DNA from: Perkinsus olseni
Taxonomy: Eukaryota; Perkinsozoa; Perkinsida; Perkinsidae
DNA: 64,000 nt
Direction of reading: 5' to 3'
NCBI GenBank assembly: GCA_013115135.1
Contig: JABANP010000005.1
Location: 1 to 64,000, forward strand
Below the pieces are notes generated by a model. It did not search any database. It had not been told where the DNA came from and worked only from the letters and a program-made list of their open reading frames with translations. This document shows positions 9,897 to 22,400 of this stretch, in pieces. The position numbers and the translations under genes are program-made. Each line of letters begins with the position of its first letter. The stretch's first letter is position 1.

Positions 9897-10765
9897 ATGA
9901 AGCGAGATGTTGGGGATTTAGAGCCAGCATTCGGATCGGATAATGAGGATGATACTGCTGGACCGCCTCAGCAACATAAGAAGGCGCGCTTAGATGACGA
10001 TAAAGCTCGGAAATGGAGGGAGACGTGCTCCGCCCCAACAGGAGTGCCTGACGAGCAGCTACAGATCATAGAGCATGCTTTGGAACTGTCTTCAAGCACT
10101 CTTGATATCGAGCTCAAGCCGGAGACTTTTGTCGGCTACCCGAAACCTAGTACCGAGGATGAACATCAATACAGGTCATACTTGGTGATAGCCTGATATG
10201 TATTTAAGTGTGCTGCGATACAGGTACTTGCAGAACTGTCCTCCAGCAAGCCTCCTAACATCTGGCAAACGAGGCCAAGTGAAGGTACTCATTGTGTGCG
10301 CTAGTGCAACCAGAGTGAACGAAGCAGCGAAGCAGCTCGAGGAAGATTGTAGCATTGAGAAGTCAAAGATCGCGCGTGTGAGTACAGACGGAGGTATCAC
10401 ATGCGTGTGAGCCAGACGAGGCTTATGATTCAGGTAGCGTTTACTGGCAGGGGTAGGCGTAAAGAACAGAAAGCCGCTCATGAACTTGCCCTGAGAAAAG
10501 CTACGATCTGTGTTACAGTTCCTGGACGTTTGACCAGCATCACCGGACTCGAGGACGTAAGGCATACCTCCCTCCAATATACGTAAGGATGTTTACGCCT
10601 CAGACCGAACTTATTATACTTGACACAGCCTCCGATGTCAAGGGTCTCAGTCTACTCTCGCAGCAGCAAACTCGTGACTCTTTGTTTGAGTGGTTTACCT
10701 CCGACAACACAGCGACACTTCGAAATCGAATTGCTCAAGGCGATACCGCAATAATGCTTTTCTAG
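9897..10765 (+). CDS. CMSS1: CMSS1/Cms1-like ribosome biogenesis protein
   Basis: Four exons join cleanly: 9897-10174, 10224-10377, 10434-10556 and 10604-10765. All three introns (49, 56 and 47 nt) are GT-AG and keep frame. The N terminus is acidic and basic with a nuclear-signal-like KKARLDDDKARK. The core shows the helicase-like beta strand VLIVCASATRVNEAAKQL, then a basic helix (RGRRKEQKAA), the motif TVPGRLTSI and a short C terminus ending DTAIMLF. This order matches the Cms1/CMSS1 family, which associates with 90S pre-ribosomes and lacks helicase motifs. The length of about 240 residues is close to the usual size. The gene lies 177 nt upstream of the HMCES-like gene on the same strand. 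Confidence 0.8.
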
Positions 10766-10942
10766 CTCAACGTTACCAGAACATACACGTTTGTGTGGTG
10801 TTAGTCAAAATGATGGATCATACTCAAGTTTTTGCTTGTACGGAGAAAGATGGCAGAAAGATCTTGAGGAAAACTTCGAAGGAAATTCACTTTCGACAAC
10901 CAATTCTGTAGTTATCGTTATTTGACGCACGTGTCTCTTTTA

Positions 10943-12159
10943 ATGTGTGGACGTGTGGCTTGTACCATCCCTCCTCAAAGGGTTCGGCGCATTGGAAGAG
11001 CCCGCAGGGTCATAAGGCACCAATCATCTGGGGTAGCCCCAAGGCCAAGATATAACGTAGGGCCGATGAGCCGTCTACCTTGCATGTAAGTCTCGATTCT
11101 CTGGTTCCGATAACGGGCTCACGAGCAAGCTTTCCTGCGAGCATGGATATCAGATACACTCGGAATTCCGGCAAGCCATCCGAAGGGAGCTCATCAGGAG
11201 AGCGACGTGTGGAGTATATGAAATGGGGACTGCAGGGGCATGGCACTCAGCATCTTTCCACTATCAATGCGAGATTTGAGACAATCGAGAGCTCTAGAGT
11301 GTAAAGTGGATGGATCTCAGTCCGTTCAACCGCGCAATATTGCAAGCAGTTACTCCCCCCATCTGAAGCGTCGCGAGCGATGCGTTCTCGTCGTTGACGG
11401 ATTCTTCGAATGGTCTACTAAAAAGGATGGAAGTAAAACACCCTACTTCATTAGATTCAAGAACGAAGTCGCTGAGAAATCGATCCCTGGCGGAGATTTT
11501 GCTGGTAAGATATACTCGTGTTGCGAATTCCTCTGCATTGAGCCCAGATGGTGTGACTGAGGAGGATGATTGGCCGGTTCAGAAGCAATTCTGGGAAAGC
11601 GATGGCAGCCTCCGAGAGCCTCTGCTCATGGCTTGGTGACCTCTCTAGAGCACTTATGCATTGTAACTGGCATGGTCACTGTTTTTAGTCTATATGCACC
11701 TCCCATGGTGGACGGTGAGCCCCATAGCTTCACTATTCTAACGATGGACTCTGCTGGTCCGGTCACCAAGATCCACGACAGAATGCCAGTGATGTTAACA
11801 CCGGAGTGCGCGGCAGAATGGATAGGTAAGCTCGAGCAGGTGGTAAGTCACAACTTTTCCTCCGCGTAGATTGCTCAGCGGCATCAGACTCTGCATTACT
11901 GCACAAGGTCGCCGAAACTGCTCGTCATACAGCCACGCAAAGCGTGACCGCATACGAGGTCCCACCACTGGCTAATAACGTGCGGAATGATAGCCCAGAT
12001 TGCCTCCTTCCGTTGGCAGCGTGGAAAAAGAAGCAGTTCGACAATGGCCTCGGTAGATTCTTTAAGAAGGCTACCGATAAACGGGAGACACCTGCTCCTG
12101 AACGACGGTCTGCCGACGCAGAAGAACCATCTACCAAGAGAACGAAGGTGGAAAGATGA
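10943..12159 (+). CDS. HMCES: SRAP-domain abasic-site protein (HMCES-like)
   Basis: Translation starts MCGRVACT, so Cys2 becomes the N-terminal nucleophile that forms a thiazolidine crosslink with abasic DNA in this family. The other SRAP landmarks are present: a YNVGPMS strand, INARFETI with the conserved Asn, VLVVDGFFEW with the active-site Glu, and KIHDRMPVML with the active-site His. Exons as resolved: 10943-11085, 11130-11300, 11347-11504, 11548-11635, 11689-11825 and 11870-12159, with introns of 43-53 nt. The C-terminal tail contains LGRFF, which resembles a PCNA-binding motif but lacks the Gln in the standard position, then a basic nuclear-type tail ending RTKVER. The protein shields abasic sites at replication forks. 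No part of the active site is missing. Confidence 0.9.
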
Positions 12160-12491
12160 TGATGGAGCGTAGCTTCAGTGTTGTGCGCAGCGATGCACAA
12201 CGGTTAATCTAGTTTTTTTTCGGAGGTATCCGGTAGCGGCTTTAGTTGCAGTAACCATTAAATTCAGAGACGACCGAGACGAACTCTCAATTTCAAACAC
12301 CAGATCAAAAGCTCCATTGGGAGAGCAGAATCCTTTCATGGTGTCCTGCAGCGGAACGAGAGCAGAAGGAGCATTGCAAACAGGACGTGAGAACTGCGGC
12401 AACACAATTCTGGCGCAATAGTCGAAGCATAAGTGCTCATGTTCCGAATTCATAGTGAGCGTAGCGGCTGAGATTAGCTGAAATCAGAATG

Positions 12492-13434
12492 TTATTTATC
12501 ACAGAAGACGCACTGAAGAGATGTATGTAATTGTTGAATGCTCTCTCTTATATGCATCGGTCTGTCGAATGTCGTATTGTTTCCATCATGACTGCCCAGA
12601 CAGTTGCCGGCTTTGAATAACATCGGCGATGACGCGGTAGTCTCGAGACTCGGGCTAGCCAGCTTCTCACCACGTGATAGCGATGGAGAATCTGACGAGT
12701 CGGGAGCTCTGGTTATTTCCTTGATTGAGCAAGCACACCTGATGAGTTGCCTTCGATACGGGAGGGCTCTCCCGACTGGAGTGACAGTGGCGGAGGTGAT
12801 GCCCCGGTTAGTTGCACACAAGAATCCCTGCTGTAGTTTACTTCGAAGGCTCGACTACGTGTTCTCTCTCTATGCGCCATCAACTCTCGATCTGATCGCA
12901 ACGAAAAGGAAGTGTTGTGAGTGCCATACCAACTGCCCACTGAGTTGTCGGTTATCCTTCAGCAGACCCTCTACAATGTGTTGTTTTATGTCAAGCTGTC
13001 TAGTGAGATATTCAACCTGCTGTTGCAGCTCAACCACCTGATTGAGTCACATACTTAATTCCCTCCTGTGGTGGACCACATTACATTGGTCAGTTGGGTG
13101 GTGGAGCTCATCTCTCTTAGACGTGCCTGAGATCGCTTGTGAGCACTGCTGTGCTTCGGGAAGACCACGCTCTTGCTCGTCGGCTGTGCCCGGGCCAGCG
13201 AGTGTAGCGCACTGTGTCTGTGCACTCGAGGTCTCATCGCCCGTGGTACCTTCAAACAAACGAATCAGCACAGCGTTGATAATCCCGCTCGCTCTTTCGA
13301 GCATAAGTTCTAACTTGCGCTCTATCTGGCTCCTTCCTCTCCATGGCCAGGGCGCTAGTCCTTGCGAGTCCAACGCGATCCGTCAATAGAGCCTCTCCGG
13401 AAAACATCGTCCGTGGCTGAGGACAGTCCCTCAT
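12492..13434 (-). CDS. Unknown coiled-coil protein, exons approximate
   Basis: I do not recognise this gene. On the minus strand, 12900-13041 encodes a clear coiled coil (VVELQQQVEYLTRQLDIKQ and onward). It is preceded by an exon around 13047-13373 containing RSQIERKLELMLERASGII and a Gln/Ser-rich stretch. A Ser-rich reading frame continues to about 12492. Heptad patterning and the agreement in strand with the genes that follow make a real gene likely. The first and last exons are not fixed. Nothing in the sequence points to a function. Confidence 0.4.
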
Positions 13435-14055
13435 TCCTAGGGAGTAATACTATCGGATGATCGCTCGCGGGTATCATGGAGGATCGAGCTCACTCTCTGA
13501 AGCCGTTGCTTCGGATGAGACAGAGCAGTGACGCTCTTTGCGTTTTGTGGATACATATGTGGATGGTGGGGCCACTAAGCCGCTAGGGGCTTTTACTGGG
13601 TACCACGATTCCTGCAGGTAGTCCGCAGGTAGTCTACATTCTCTATCAGATGCCAGAGAGTAGCTAGACGTAGAGGGCGCTAGAGTGGTGCGCGACGACT
13701 GGAGTTCCCTGAGACACATGAAGTTACGACTGACTCCACCCTAATTATCATCCATCGCCACCTCGATCTACAAGATGCCGAACGGAGGCGAATAGGATTG
13801 TAGGTCGCCGTAGTATGTCCCGTGGCCATCGAGACGGGTATATCCTCTCTTCGCTGTGGACGACGTTGCCTTACAGAAGCTCTCGGTGGAGCGAACATTA
13901 GTCGAACTACAGCTGAGTAGTACTTTTGACGACGCTATAAACACTGGAAGTAGAAGAGCGTAGTAGTATATTAACCGTAGTAACATAGTACGGTAGCTGA
14001 CCGTGGTATGTTTCCGTGTCCTCTGCGCCCGAGATTGAATATTCACCACAAAGAC
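13435..14055. other. Unresolved stretch, possibly exons of flanking minus-strand genes
   Basis: Minus-strand frames at 13474-13719, 13680-13898 and 13768-14049 are open. The last includes a hydrophobic segment reading LLRLIYYYALLLPVFI, which could be one membrane helix. None has a recognisable domain, and I could not confirm splice joins. Parts may belong to the coiled-coil gene to the left or the unknown gene to the right. Confidence 0.3.
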
Positions 14056-14895
14056 TCAGATTGGGTTCGACCGAAACTGCTCAGCGGAGAAAACCATGCA
14101 TCTTTCAGAGTAGCAGCAGTGAGCATCATCCTCATCCAATAATAGACGACCGTGTAGCTGCCGGACTAGCAACCACTTGTCCTGTTCCCTAATATCGCAG
14201 ATCGCTCGATTGGTACGAGCAGTCTTCGTCATTACGTGTATTCCGACTGTCTGCATTCTCGCCGCGTATTCCTCCAGCTCACCGCTCCCTTCCTTCTCAG
14301 ACCAAGTATTATGTAGTTTATTAACCAACGCGTTGTGGGTTGCTTCTAGTTGGTAGGTATAGTAGAGATAAGAGAATGATAGTAGGAGGCTCAAACCAAA
14401 TAACTTACGTGTTGGTCTGATTAGATATTTCGTAGGGACTGAGGAGGACAGGCTGCTCTAAGAGCAGGGATCGGGCCGAGGCAGCGTTGGCGAGAGGAGT
14501 AGGGGAATCCAAACATTCTTACCTTTTCTTCGAGACCGGTTGAACATGAAGTATAAAGACGTAGTGACTGCACTAAATGCGACACTCTGCTTCGCTGACA
14601 CGCGGAAGACTTGCCATCTGCTTCTCACTCTCCTATCTACCCAACCATCTGGGGTGCTGCCATACTCGGCGCTCCCTCGTGACCCCGCTGGAGGCACAGC
14701 AGCAAGGGTCCGGTCGGGCGAGTCTATCTGCGTTGATTCAGGAATGCCCATGGTTTGGCCGGCCGTACTCGATGGCATATTAGATAACCAAGTAGTCGTG
14801 GATGTCGAAGTTGACAGATTGAAAAAAAACCTAACGAGCACGAATATACTTTTTCTCTCCGGGCATCCTCGTGTCGTGCTGGCAGGGCGGTACAA
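14056..14895 (-). CDS. Unknown protein, three predicted exons
   Basis: I do not recognise the family. Two splice events are well supported: donor GGTAAGAATG near 14520 to acceptor CTCTTAG near 14458, and donor CGTAAGTT near 14405 to acceptor CCAACTAG near 14350. Joining them removes stops and links a Ser/Thr-rich N-terminal exon (14520-14895) to a helical C-terminal exon with LVNKLHNTWSEKEGSGELEE and IREQDKWLLVRQL, ending FRSNPI. A plus-strand frame (14540-14935) overlaps but has no splice support. The 51-nt gap to the neighbouring gene suggests head-to-tail packing. Confidence 0.4.
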
Positions 14896-14946
14896 CTTAA
14901 CATTGAGACTTGCGAAAACACGGCATGTACTCTGATGGCGAGTAGA

Positions 14947-16038
14947 CTACTCATGGGAGAACATGTCCCTCAGAGGGGTGGTATCCCTAGCGACTGACGC
15001 CGCGATATCATCCATTAGCCGTCTGATCTTCGAAATCCCCACTCTGTACTGACGAACAGAATTAATTTTGTCATACTCGCTTCCCATGGGCTTGACACCT
15101 TTGTGAAGGCGGTCCTTGCAATTGCCATCGGTCAACTGCGAAATCTCCATTCTGAGCCGAGCGTTGAATCGTTTGAGCTCATCTCGGCGGCTCTTCATAA
15201 CTGCATCCCTAGCTGCCCGCTCGCAACTGCTAAGATTACTATTCTCGCCCTCTGCTCCTTGCCCGCAACGCACGACTCCTTCCGCACTGCTCACCGCTTC
15301 TCCTGATCGTGATGAAGCGGGGGTCTCCAATGCCGATCGGCGATAGCACTCTTTCGAGCTTGGCAAATCCTCGATCATCACTGGTGCTGAGTCCATATAG
15401 TCGAGACCTTCCAATTGCTCATTCCTCGATGATCTCCGACTCAACCGTGCCGCGTCGATTCCGACGTCCACCACAGGTGCGCGGCGGCCAGAGGTACTCT
15501 CTCTGATTGAGCTAGCAACTTCTGCAGACCTCAAGTGAGCAGAGAGGATGCTGGTGTCGGTGCAAGGTGTTACTGACGATGTTACCGTAGCGTGGTCCTG
15601 AAGCTCCTGAGCATCGACCATTCTCGCTATGGTTTCGTCCCGTCTATGCTGCACATAACACATGCCATGGTGCTCATGTTTGCTGCATGTGTCGCCAATG
15701 CAGGTATGACACTGGTCGAGCTGTGAGGGATGTACCGGGGGCCCTTCTCGATACCGCTGGAGCACGGATAGCCAACTGTTCCCTAGGTTCAGCAGAGTAC
15801 CGTCGAGTCGTCTCGCTTGCTCTTCCAATGCTTTGATACTGCTACTGCTGCTATCAATCGAGCAGGATCGAGTAGTAGCACCTCCGCTGCGGGCCTCTGC
15901 TAAGCGCCATACTAGGTCCTCCTGCTGAGAATGAAGATCTTGCAGAACTGCTATGAGGTCGGACTCGGTGGCGACAGTCTCTGCCAGCCCTAGCCGAAGA
16001 GATCCTCTAATCCTAGAAATGGTACCGTTGTCAGTCAT
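14947..16038 (-). CDS. Unknown 363-aa protein with coiled-coil segments
   Basis: This is one of the few long uninterrupted minus-strand frames besides the transposase. Residues 25-100 and 280-350 are helical and charged (LDGTLLNLGNSWLSVLQRYR; SRRDELKRFNARLRMEISQL). The middle is Ser-rich. A Cys/His-rich patch near residues 109-130 (HTCIGDTCSKHEHHGMC) could bind a metal, but the spacing fits no family I know. The start lies 181 nt downstream of the neighbouring C2H2 gene's stop. Function unknown. Confidence 0.55.
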   Translation of the reverse strand: MTDNGTISRIRGSLRLGLAETVATESDLIAVLQDLHSQQEDLVWRLAEARSGGATTRSCSIDSSSSSIKALEEQARRLDGTLLNLGNSWLSVLQRYREGPPVHPSQLDQCHTCIGDTCSKHEHHGMCYVQHRRDETIARMVDAQELQDHATVTSSVTPCTDTSILSAHLRSAEVASSIRESTSGRRAPVVDVGIDAARLSRRSSRNEQLEGLDYMDSAPVMIEDLPSSKECYRRSALETPASSRSGEAVSSAEGVVRCGQGAEGENSNLSSCERAARDAVMKSRRDELKRFNARLRMEISQLTDGNCKDRLHKGVKPMGSEYDKINSVRQYRVGISKIRRLMDDIAASVARDTTPLRDMFSHE

Positions 16039-16219
16039 GACGGCATTAGTACAATACCCGCAAGTGAGCTACCATACTTGGGTGACCGGAACTCCTCCCT
16101 CCTAGATGTTTAAGAGCAACAGTATGGGTTCTAATAGAAACAACGTTGAGGGTTAAGAACTAACAGCAGCGGCAACGACCGAGGGGTGACCTGTGCTAGT
16201 CCCAAAGGAGGGCCATAGC

Positions 16220-17241
16220 CTATTGAGCATCTTCGTCTACAGTAGCAGCAGCAGCCTTCCTCTGTTGACGACGATCCTTTTTAGCTTGGAATTTGGCCTT
16301 GCGAGTTGCTATCTCCTCCTCGTTCAAGGCGCGCTTCTTATTGGCTGCCCTTCTCTCCTTCATCTTGAGTTTACGTTTCATCTTACGGGTTGTAGCTGAG
16401 GAGAGCTAGTTGAACTGTGAAAAAATGATAGATATACTTACCACTTGAGGAGGGCGCGGCCTCGTCTTTTGATGCCTTGGCAGGTGCCTCAGCAGCGTCG
16501 ACGGGAGGAGCTGCCTCGGCCCCATGAATCTCCTCATCATTTCCTACACGGAATACAATAATACCTTCGTTTGCGCGACAGTATGGGAGAGTGCAATGCG
16601 TTCGGCAGACCTGCATCTTCCTCATGTCCCTTCTCCAGTTGTTGTTGCCGGCGAGCACGCTTCAAGTGTGCTTTACTGGCTTCATGCTTCTCAAGGTCCC
16701 CCTGGCTGAGTAGTAGCTTCTCTGGGCACAGGTGGCATCGGAATTGCTCAGCATAAGTGTTGACCTTAGGTGAAGCTTCCACCTCATCTTCCACATCTAC
16801 ATCGTAAATATCAAAGACAAAGCCACAACATCCCTTCCAAACACGAAGGGATAATGCAGTGTATCATAGTACCGGTCTCATCCTCTGCTACAGCCTCCTC
16901 GGCCTCCTCTTCAGAGGAGCTACTGCAGGATGTATCACCTTCCACAATGGCTGATAGGGGCATCATAGCACGCTGAAAAGTATACGAACATCAGCGCTCT
17001 CCTCCAGCAACGACCTCAATCACATTCGATACGCTATATCATGGCACAGAAGGCTCCATCGTCGAAGGTTTCATAGAAGCAATTGGTTGATTCAACCCGG
17101 TTGAACTACCTGCAACCTCCGTTTCTGCTTATCAGTGAGGTCCTTGAACTGTTCCCCATCATCATCACTATCAGATACATCGCTATCCTCGTTAAATTGT
17201 GCGCGGCTTATCTTATCGATACCGAGGACTCGTTTGAACAT
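16220..17241 (-). CDS. C2H2 zinc-finger nuclear protein
   Basis: The gene is assembled from five exons by frame continuity, with introns near 16970-17108, 16784-16865, 16545-16615 and 16390-16440. The start is MFKRVLGIDK at 17241. The N-terminal third is acidic and Ser-rich. A single C2H2 finger follows: FRCHLCPEKLLLSQGDLEKH, then EASKAHLKR. An Ala/Glu-rich linker leads to a highly basic tail (MKRKLKMKERRAANKKR; RQQRKAAAA). One JAZ-like finger with acidic and basic tails is typical of nucleolar or RNA-binding proteins. I cannot name an orthologue. The stop is 181 nt from the next gene and the start is 145 nt from the SMYD-like gene upstream. Confidence 0.6.
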
Positions 17242-17386
17242 CTCAGCGTGATGGGAGAATGACAAGCTAAAATTCAAGTGCCGGCCCGTATAGATTTTCC
17301 TGCAGTCTCGAAGCACGTATAGCTCAGCTAGTCCTTCAATGCCGAATAGAAAAAAAACCAAACAAAAAGCAAAGGGGAACCAAACG

Positions 17387-19277
17387 TTAGTCTTGCACTA
17401 ACTCGGCAGCTGGACTTGACACCGACTTCCCACGCGTCTCTAACAACCATGCCCGTTTAATAGTAGTCCAGACCAGGTTCATTCGCTTGTCCAGGTTTTG
17501 GCCGCCTGCAGTCCCTGAGTAGCTCAAATACGAAAGTGAGTAGTATCCTCATCTCTCACCTAGTGTGCTCTGCGCGAGGTACGCTACCTCGAGCGAGTAC
17601 CGCAGTCTCATGAGCTTATACGATAAGCCGAAAGTGAAGCAATGTTGTCTAACGAAGAGGCGAGCTAATCGATTGGCCATCGTGTAATCTGAGGCAGATG
17701 AGGCTGGGTATTCAAGAATGGTAGTAGGAGGTATGACCTACTTTTCTCGAATAAATTTGCAGCTGTTCGATGCATCAAGCACAGCGCTAACGATTCATCA
17801 TTAGGTGGCATATTCTCTGTGATAACATTGTACGCTGCAGCCCATGCTTCGTCAGTCTTATCGTAATTTTGGAGCTGAAGCTCACTGAATGAAAGGAGAG
17901 AAAGGGCACTAGACCGTGGTAGAGCCCTCGGGATGATGCTGCTCCATGTAATACCTCACTGCTAACCATATGAGCGTCTCAATCAGAGCCTTCGTGCCCA
18001 ATACTTGACGCTGCTGCGGATCCTCACTTCGGAATGAGCGGTTGAGAAGTTCGGTACACATTTCCGAGCGCTGGCTCGCTGTGGCAACCGCGAGAGAATC
18101 ATTCAGATCCTCTGGCAAAACAATCATTTCTCTCTCCCCTTCTTCCTTCTCCGTATGGCCTGACGTATGCGGAGCTTCACCCTAAAATAACTTCACGGTA
18201 TTGACACACCCTGTAATACCTGCCTCTCTCGACTCCTTTTCATCATCGACACACCTAGAGCATGCACAGATGAAATCCCTACTCTCCAGCTGCTTCCTAC
18301 GAACTGCAAGGCTTGAGGACAAATACCTAAGAAGACGAAGCGACCGGTGAGTCGATCCCAACCATCCACAGCTCCCGGACACTGTATTACTCATGTTCGA
18401 AGTAGCTTATGGTGAGCTGCTCTCCGCGATTGACAGCACGATTGGTGACGAAATGCTGGCATGTTCCAATTGCGAACCGATTCACCTGTGTGACCGATTA
18501 GCTAGCAGGAGGAGGTGGTTCCTGAGCCTACATTGGGAGAGCAGCTATGGTTAAAGCCGGAGGCTTTAGCATATAGCCCAATACCGCTCAGGTCGGCAAA
18601 GACCTAAAACAGGTGTACGAGGGAGTAGAGACATAGAGTGAGGTAGCAAACCGTAGCAAACCCACCTGCTGATACGTGGTCATTTCTGGGCACGTCTCGA
18701 ATCCCAGGATATTAAGCCTGCACTTCTGGTGGATGACCTCCGGGTCTGTCGCATCATAGTCCTCGCTGAAAGACAGACAAGCCCTGCTATACATCTTCGT
18801 GTCAAACGATAGTTATATACCCACGAGGATGCAGTTCCTCCAGGTGACTGATCCAATAGTCATCGTTCCGGGATTCAACATCGGCCATGATAACTTGAGT
18901 CAGGAGTTCGCTCTCAGTGGGCTCTGGCAGATGGTAACAGTCTCACATCTTGTATCACTTTCACGATACTACTACCAGTTTCTACCATGCCTGTCTCCTC
19001 CTGAGCCATTAGCCTCACGGCATCCATGTCTTCGTCATAGAGATGTGCCAATGGAAGCTCAGAGAGTAACAGTGTGCCTGGAGTACAATTCACTCGCTGA
19101 TTCGACTAATGAAACTGAGCTACCCTCTGGTATATCATTCTTTGCAAACCACCCAAATCCCTCCCCATCCGAGTTCTCTAAAGCGATGGAGCCACTGAGG
19201 AAGTACGAGCCGGGTTGATCTCCCTCCGATACTCGCCCCCTCCCAACGGTGGAGTCGCTGTAACCCTTCGGGGACAA
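17387..19277 (-). CDS. SMYD-like SET-domain methyltransferase
   Basis: Landmarks appear in the right order on the minus strand. The SET opening is GFGWFAKNDIPEGSSV near 19110-19160. The S-adenosylmethionine-binding GFNHSCSPNVGSG lies near 18520-18560, followed by NRGEQLTISYFEHE near 18400. A post-SET motif RDFICACSRC with upstream RRKQLE lies near 18240-18280. Helical C-terminal exons end in LLETRGKSVSSPAAELVQD. SMYD enzymes methylate lysine on histones and other proteins. All core motifs are intact, unlike the second SMYD-like gene at 59.2-61.7 kb. I see no obvious MYND finger; exon limits between motifs are approximate and the first Met is uncertain. Confidence 0.7.
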
Positions 19278-19350
19278 CTTAAGGCTAACCTACATGTGTA
19301 GAGTATGATGAAGATGCAGACACACGCTCAGGCCCCCGTTCTGAAGGGTC

Positions 19351-19460
19351 CTAATGAGCAACAGACGGGTCCAGAACCCAGCTGCGAACCGGTGCTACTG
19401 TTGTCTAGGCGGGCCCGTCTGTTAACGTTATCGAAGAAAGCTTCAGGACGCCCTCATTAG
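19351..19460. repeat. Nested inverted repeat
   Basis: Inner arms AACAGACGGG (19360-19369) and CCCGTCTGTT (19414-19423) are perfect complements with a 44-nt spacer. Outer arms CTAATGAG (19351-19358) and CTCATTAG (19453-19460) are also complementary. CTGAAG and CTTCAG lie just beyond or between the arms. The structure falls between the LRR gene and the SMYD-like gene, near where transcripts should end or start. It could fold as an RNA stem-loop in either transcript. Confidence 0.6.
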
Positions 19461-19499
19461 TACCTGCAGCGACTCGTCGTCTCTGTCCGTTTGCAGGAA

Positions 19500-22400
19500 C
19501 TCTAATGCCTGAGACATCTGCTCTGCAATATCCACGGGGAAGGCGGACATTGAAGAAAGGGAGAAAGGGAGAAGATGGACCTGAACGTCATCAGTGGCCG
19601 CATCACGAGTTTCGCAACACCTATCACCGTTACACGCCTGGGTCCCATCCCTCTTACTACGAGAGCACGATTAAACATAGGCAAAAACCCAACACCACCA
19701 CGTCTGCATATCAATGGTCAATGGATTACTTATCGCGGAGGATAGGGGGGACACGGAAGCAAAGATGGTATTTAGGATGTGGCGTTGTAGACCGACAACA
19801 TCGAAGGGGTGTAGAGTCGACATCAACGCTTGGTGACAAACCGTGCTTCGCTCCGCCAATGCGCAAGTCACGAGTTACAATTTTTGCGCGATTTAGTCTT
19901 TGGCGCGGCATGTGAACGATACTCATCATTTGGGGCTCTTCGGAGTGATATACTCGGTGGGTTTGCGAAGATAGAGTCACGTTACCGAACTCTATGGCAT
20001 CCTTACTTATTTAACGCAATACCATATACCGACTTGGACACATCAACGAACGGTAACCTTCGTGATGCCACCAGCATGTGCAGTACGATTTATCTCATCG
20101 ATGTATTGATAGAAGGCAAGATTACCGGTGATGTCAATCATCTTGAGGCTTCCGGTCGACACTAAAGCATCAATTAAGGCATCTGTTACAGCACTGCCCG
20201 TTGGTGATCCTGAGCAAATGGCGTCCTTATGGGATGAGATGTCAGCTTTCAGCATAACCACCTCGGACAGCGGTGGAGGCGGCAGCAGCAGCGGGTTCTA
20301 GCGAAGGCAGGTGCACAGAGTCTTGCATATCCTCGTCTGCGGTCGATATCTCATTGAACGCTATGTCGAGTGTCTCCACACCTCCCACATACCTAGGGTT
20401 CAGAATAGCGCATCAGCATCGCACGTGAGATAGTGGACTCAGACTGCTTACGTAACAGCATCTATGATAGCCACTGCCCCCTGCACTCCTATTGACTGCC
20501 CCCGCAAGGATAGTCTCGTTAGACCCGTATTGCAGTTCGATATGCATGATGCAATAATCATAGCATCCGAAGCACACAGCACAGCTCTCGATAATTGCTG
20601 TTCATACCTACAGAAGGATTATGTTGGAGAGACTAGCGTGACAGATTCCTCTCGTCACAGTTTGGCAGGCCTGATACGCTTGGGGGGATTCCTGGCCAAA
20701 GCAATCTCCTCTTTCAGATCAAGTAATGACCGCGGTTCATCAGCATCACAATGGCCCAGGTCCTTCATCACCTAATAACAGAACCCTCGAGCAATATTTT
20801 TCAAATGTTATCCCATAGCGTACTCTCTGTAGAGCATGATACTGAATAACCATGGGTTGCGAACGGAACCAATCTCTCGCCAAACTGTAGTCGGACGCTA
20901 TCATTCTCACCAATGCTAAACCGTACCTACGTTTGATTCAAGCCTTCCCTCGCTCGAGGCGGCCTAATGAGATGTCTATCCCTGGTACAATGTATTGGCT
21001 TACTCTTCTAGGGATGGATAGTCGATACTAAGCTGCTTAATCCCAAGGCCGTACCCGAAGGCAGCCTGCTTCACTCTAGTAGTGCATCTACGTAATAGGC
21101 TGATTGAGATAGGAGTGTGACGACGATGATAGAGTGCCTTTTTATCGCCCCGTGATAGACCGCCCCGATGCTGAGGTCCAGAGCAGGTCTACGCCTCAGG
21201 TAGTCCAGGTCTAGAAGGACGTGGCTCACCCGCACCTACAACACGGGCTGTTATTTCGTGTGAGATGGCCAGCAATTGGCACTGCCTAGCGTACACTCCT
21301 CAGCCTGCCATGAGTAGCGATGCTGTCAGCCAACGATGCTATACCTCTATAAGTGAAGTAGTTAGCTGATATATCCAGGTATTGAAGTCTTTCACCTAGA
21401 ACAATTTACTCTCAGTACCCAACAACCCTATTAATCTTACATGCTACGAGAAGGTCTAAGAGACTATCTACACAAGCATCAGTGAGCTGATTCGAGGCTA
21501 TGTCCACCTCGAGAAGCTGAGCATTGCGGCGCATAAGAGTTAATGCGAATATACCAGAGGAATCGAACATCACTCTCACCTGAGGTAAACACATGAGGGG
21601 AACAGGCGCAGTACGGGAGATCTGAGTAGTTACACTGGGGTCTTCAAGCTTCCAGGCTGTGGCCGCGAATGGACAACCTTCAAAGCAGGATATATCCTCC
21701 ATACTAATACTCTTAGCTTCCTCTTCTGGTAGCATCTGTAGAGGTATCCTCACGGGATCTGGTGAGAGTACGGCCTCGGTAGACGAAAGAATATCTATTA
21801 TGTTGATTGTATTGACCCGTTTCAATGTCGATAGCTCCGGTGCACCTGGATCAAGCAGAATATACCCGGGTACAATGCGGCATGATGCTCCCATCACTAC
21901 TACCAACATCAATGTTATGTTTTACATTTTCCCATACAGCATTTGCCAGAAGTTCGGCACCTGAGCACACGCTGTTGCTTTACCCCTGCAGTAGATGATA
22001 ATCGTCACTTGCAGAGCTTATCCGATTGTCTTCTGAGAAACGTATTTGAGCTAATGTTGTGTTGCGTTCAAAAAACTCCCCTATCTGACGCACTTGGACT
22101 TCGTTCAATCGTCCGACATATCGGTAGTCAATACAGGGATGCGACCTCAATGCTCTCACGAACGGAGGAACCTATCGGCCCGGCGCTGTCAGGACCTCCT
22201 GACTCAGGAGGTGACACTGACTCCATTACGTTGGGATTGATACTGAGGGTACAGACCTCCGCCATTGTCTCCTTCAAGCTTGTCCCCTCAGTATTCTGAA
22301 TATATCGCAAACTTAGGAGGTTCGCTGCCTGAGCCAATCTCCGTAAATGACTAGACTGGGAAAGTTGTAACCCACAACATAAACAAGCGTCATTCCAGCG

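Noticed and set aside
14540..14935. 131-codon plus-strand ORF
   Set aside because: It lies opposite a minus-strand exon that has good donor and acceptor sites, and it shows no recognisable domain.
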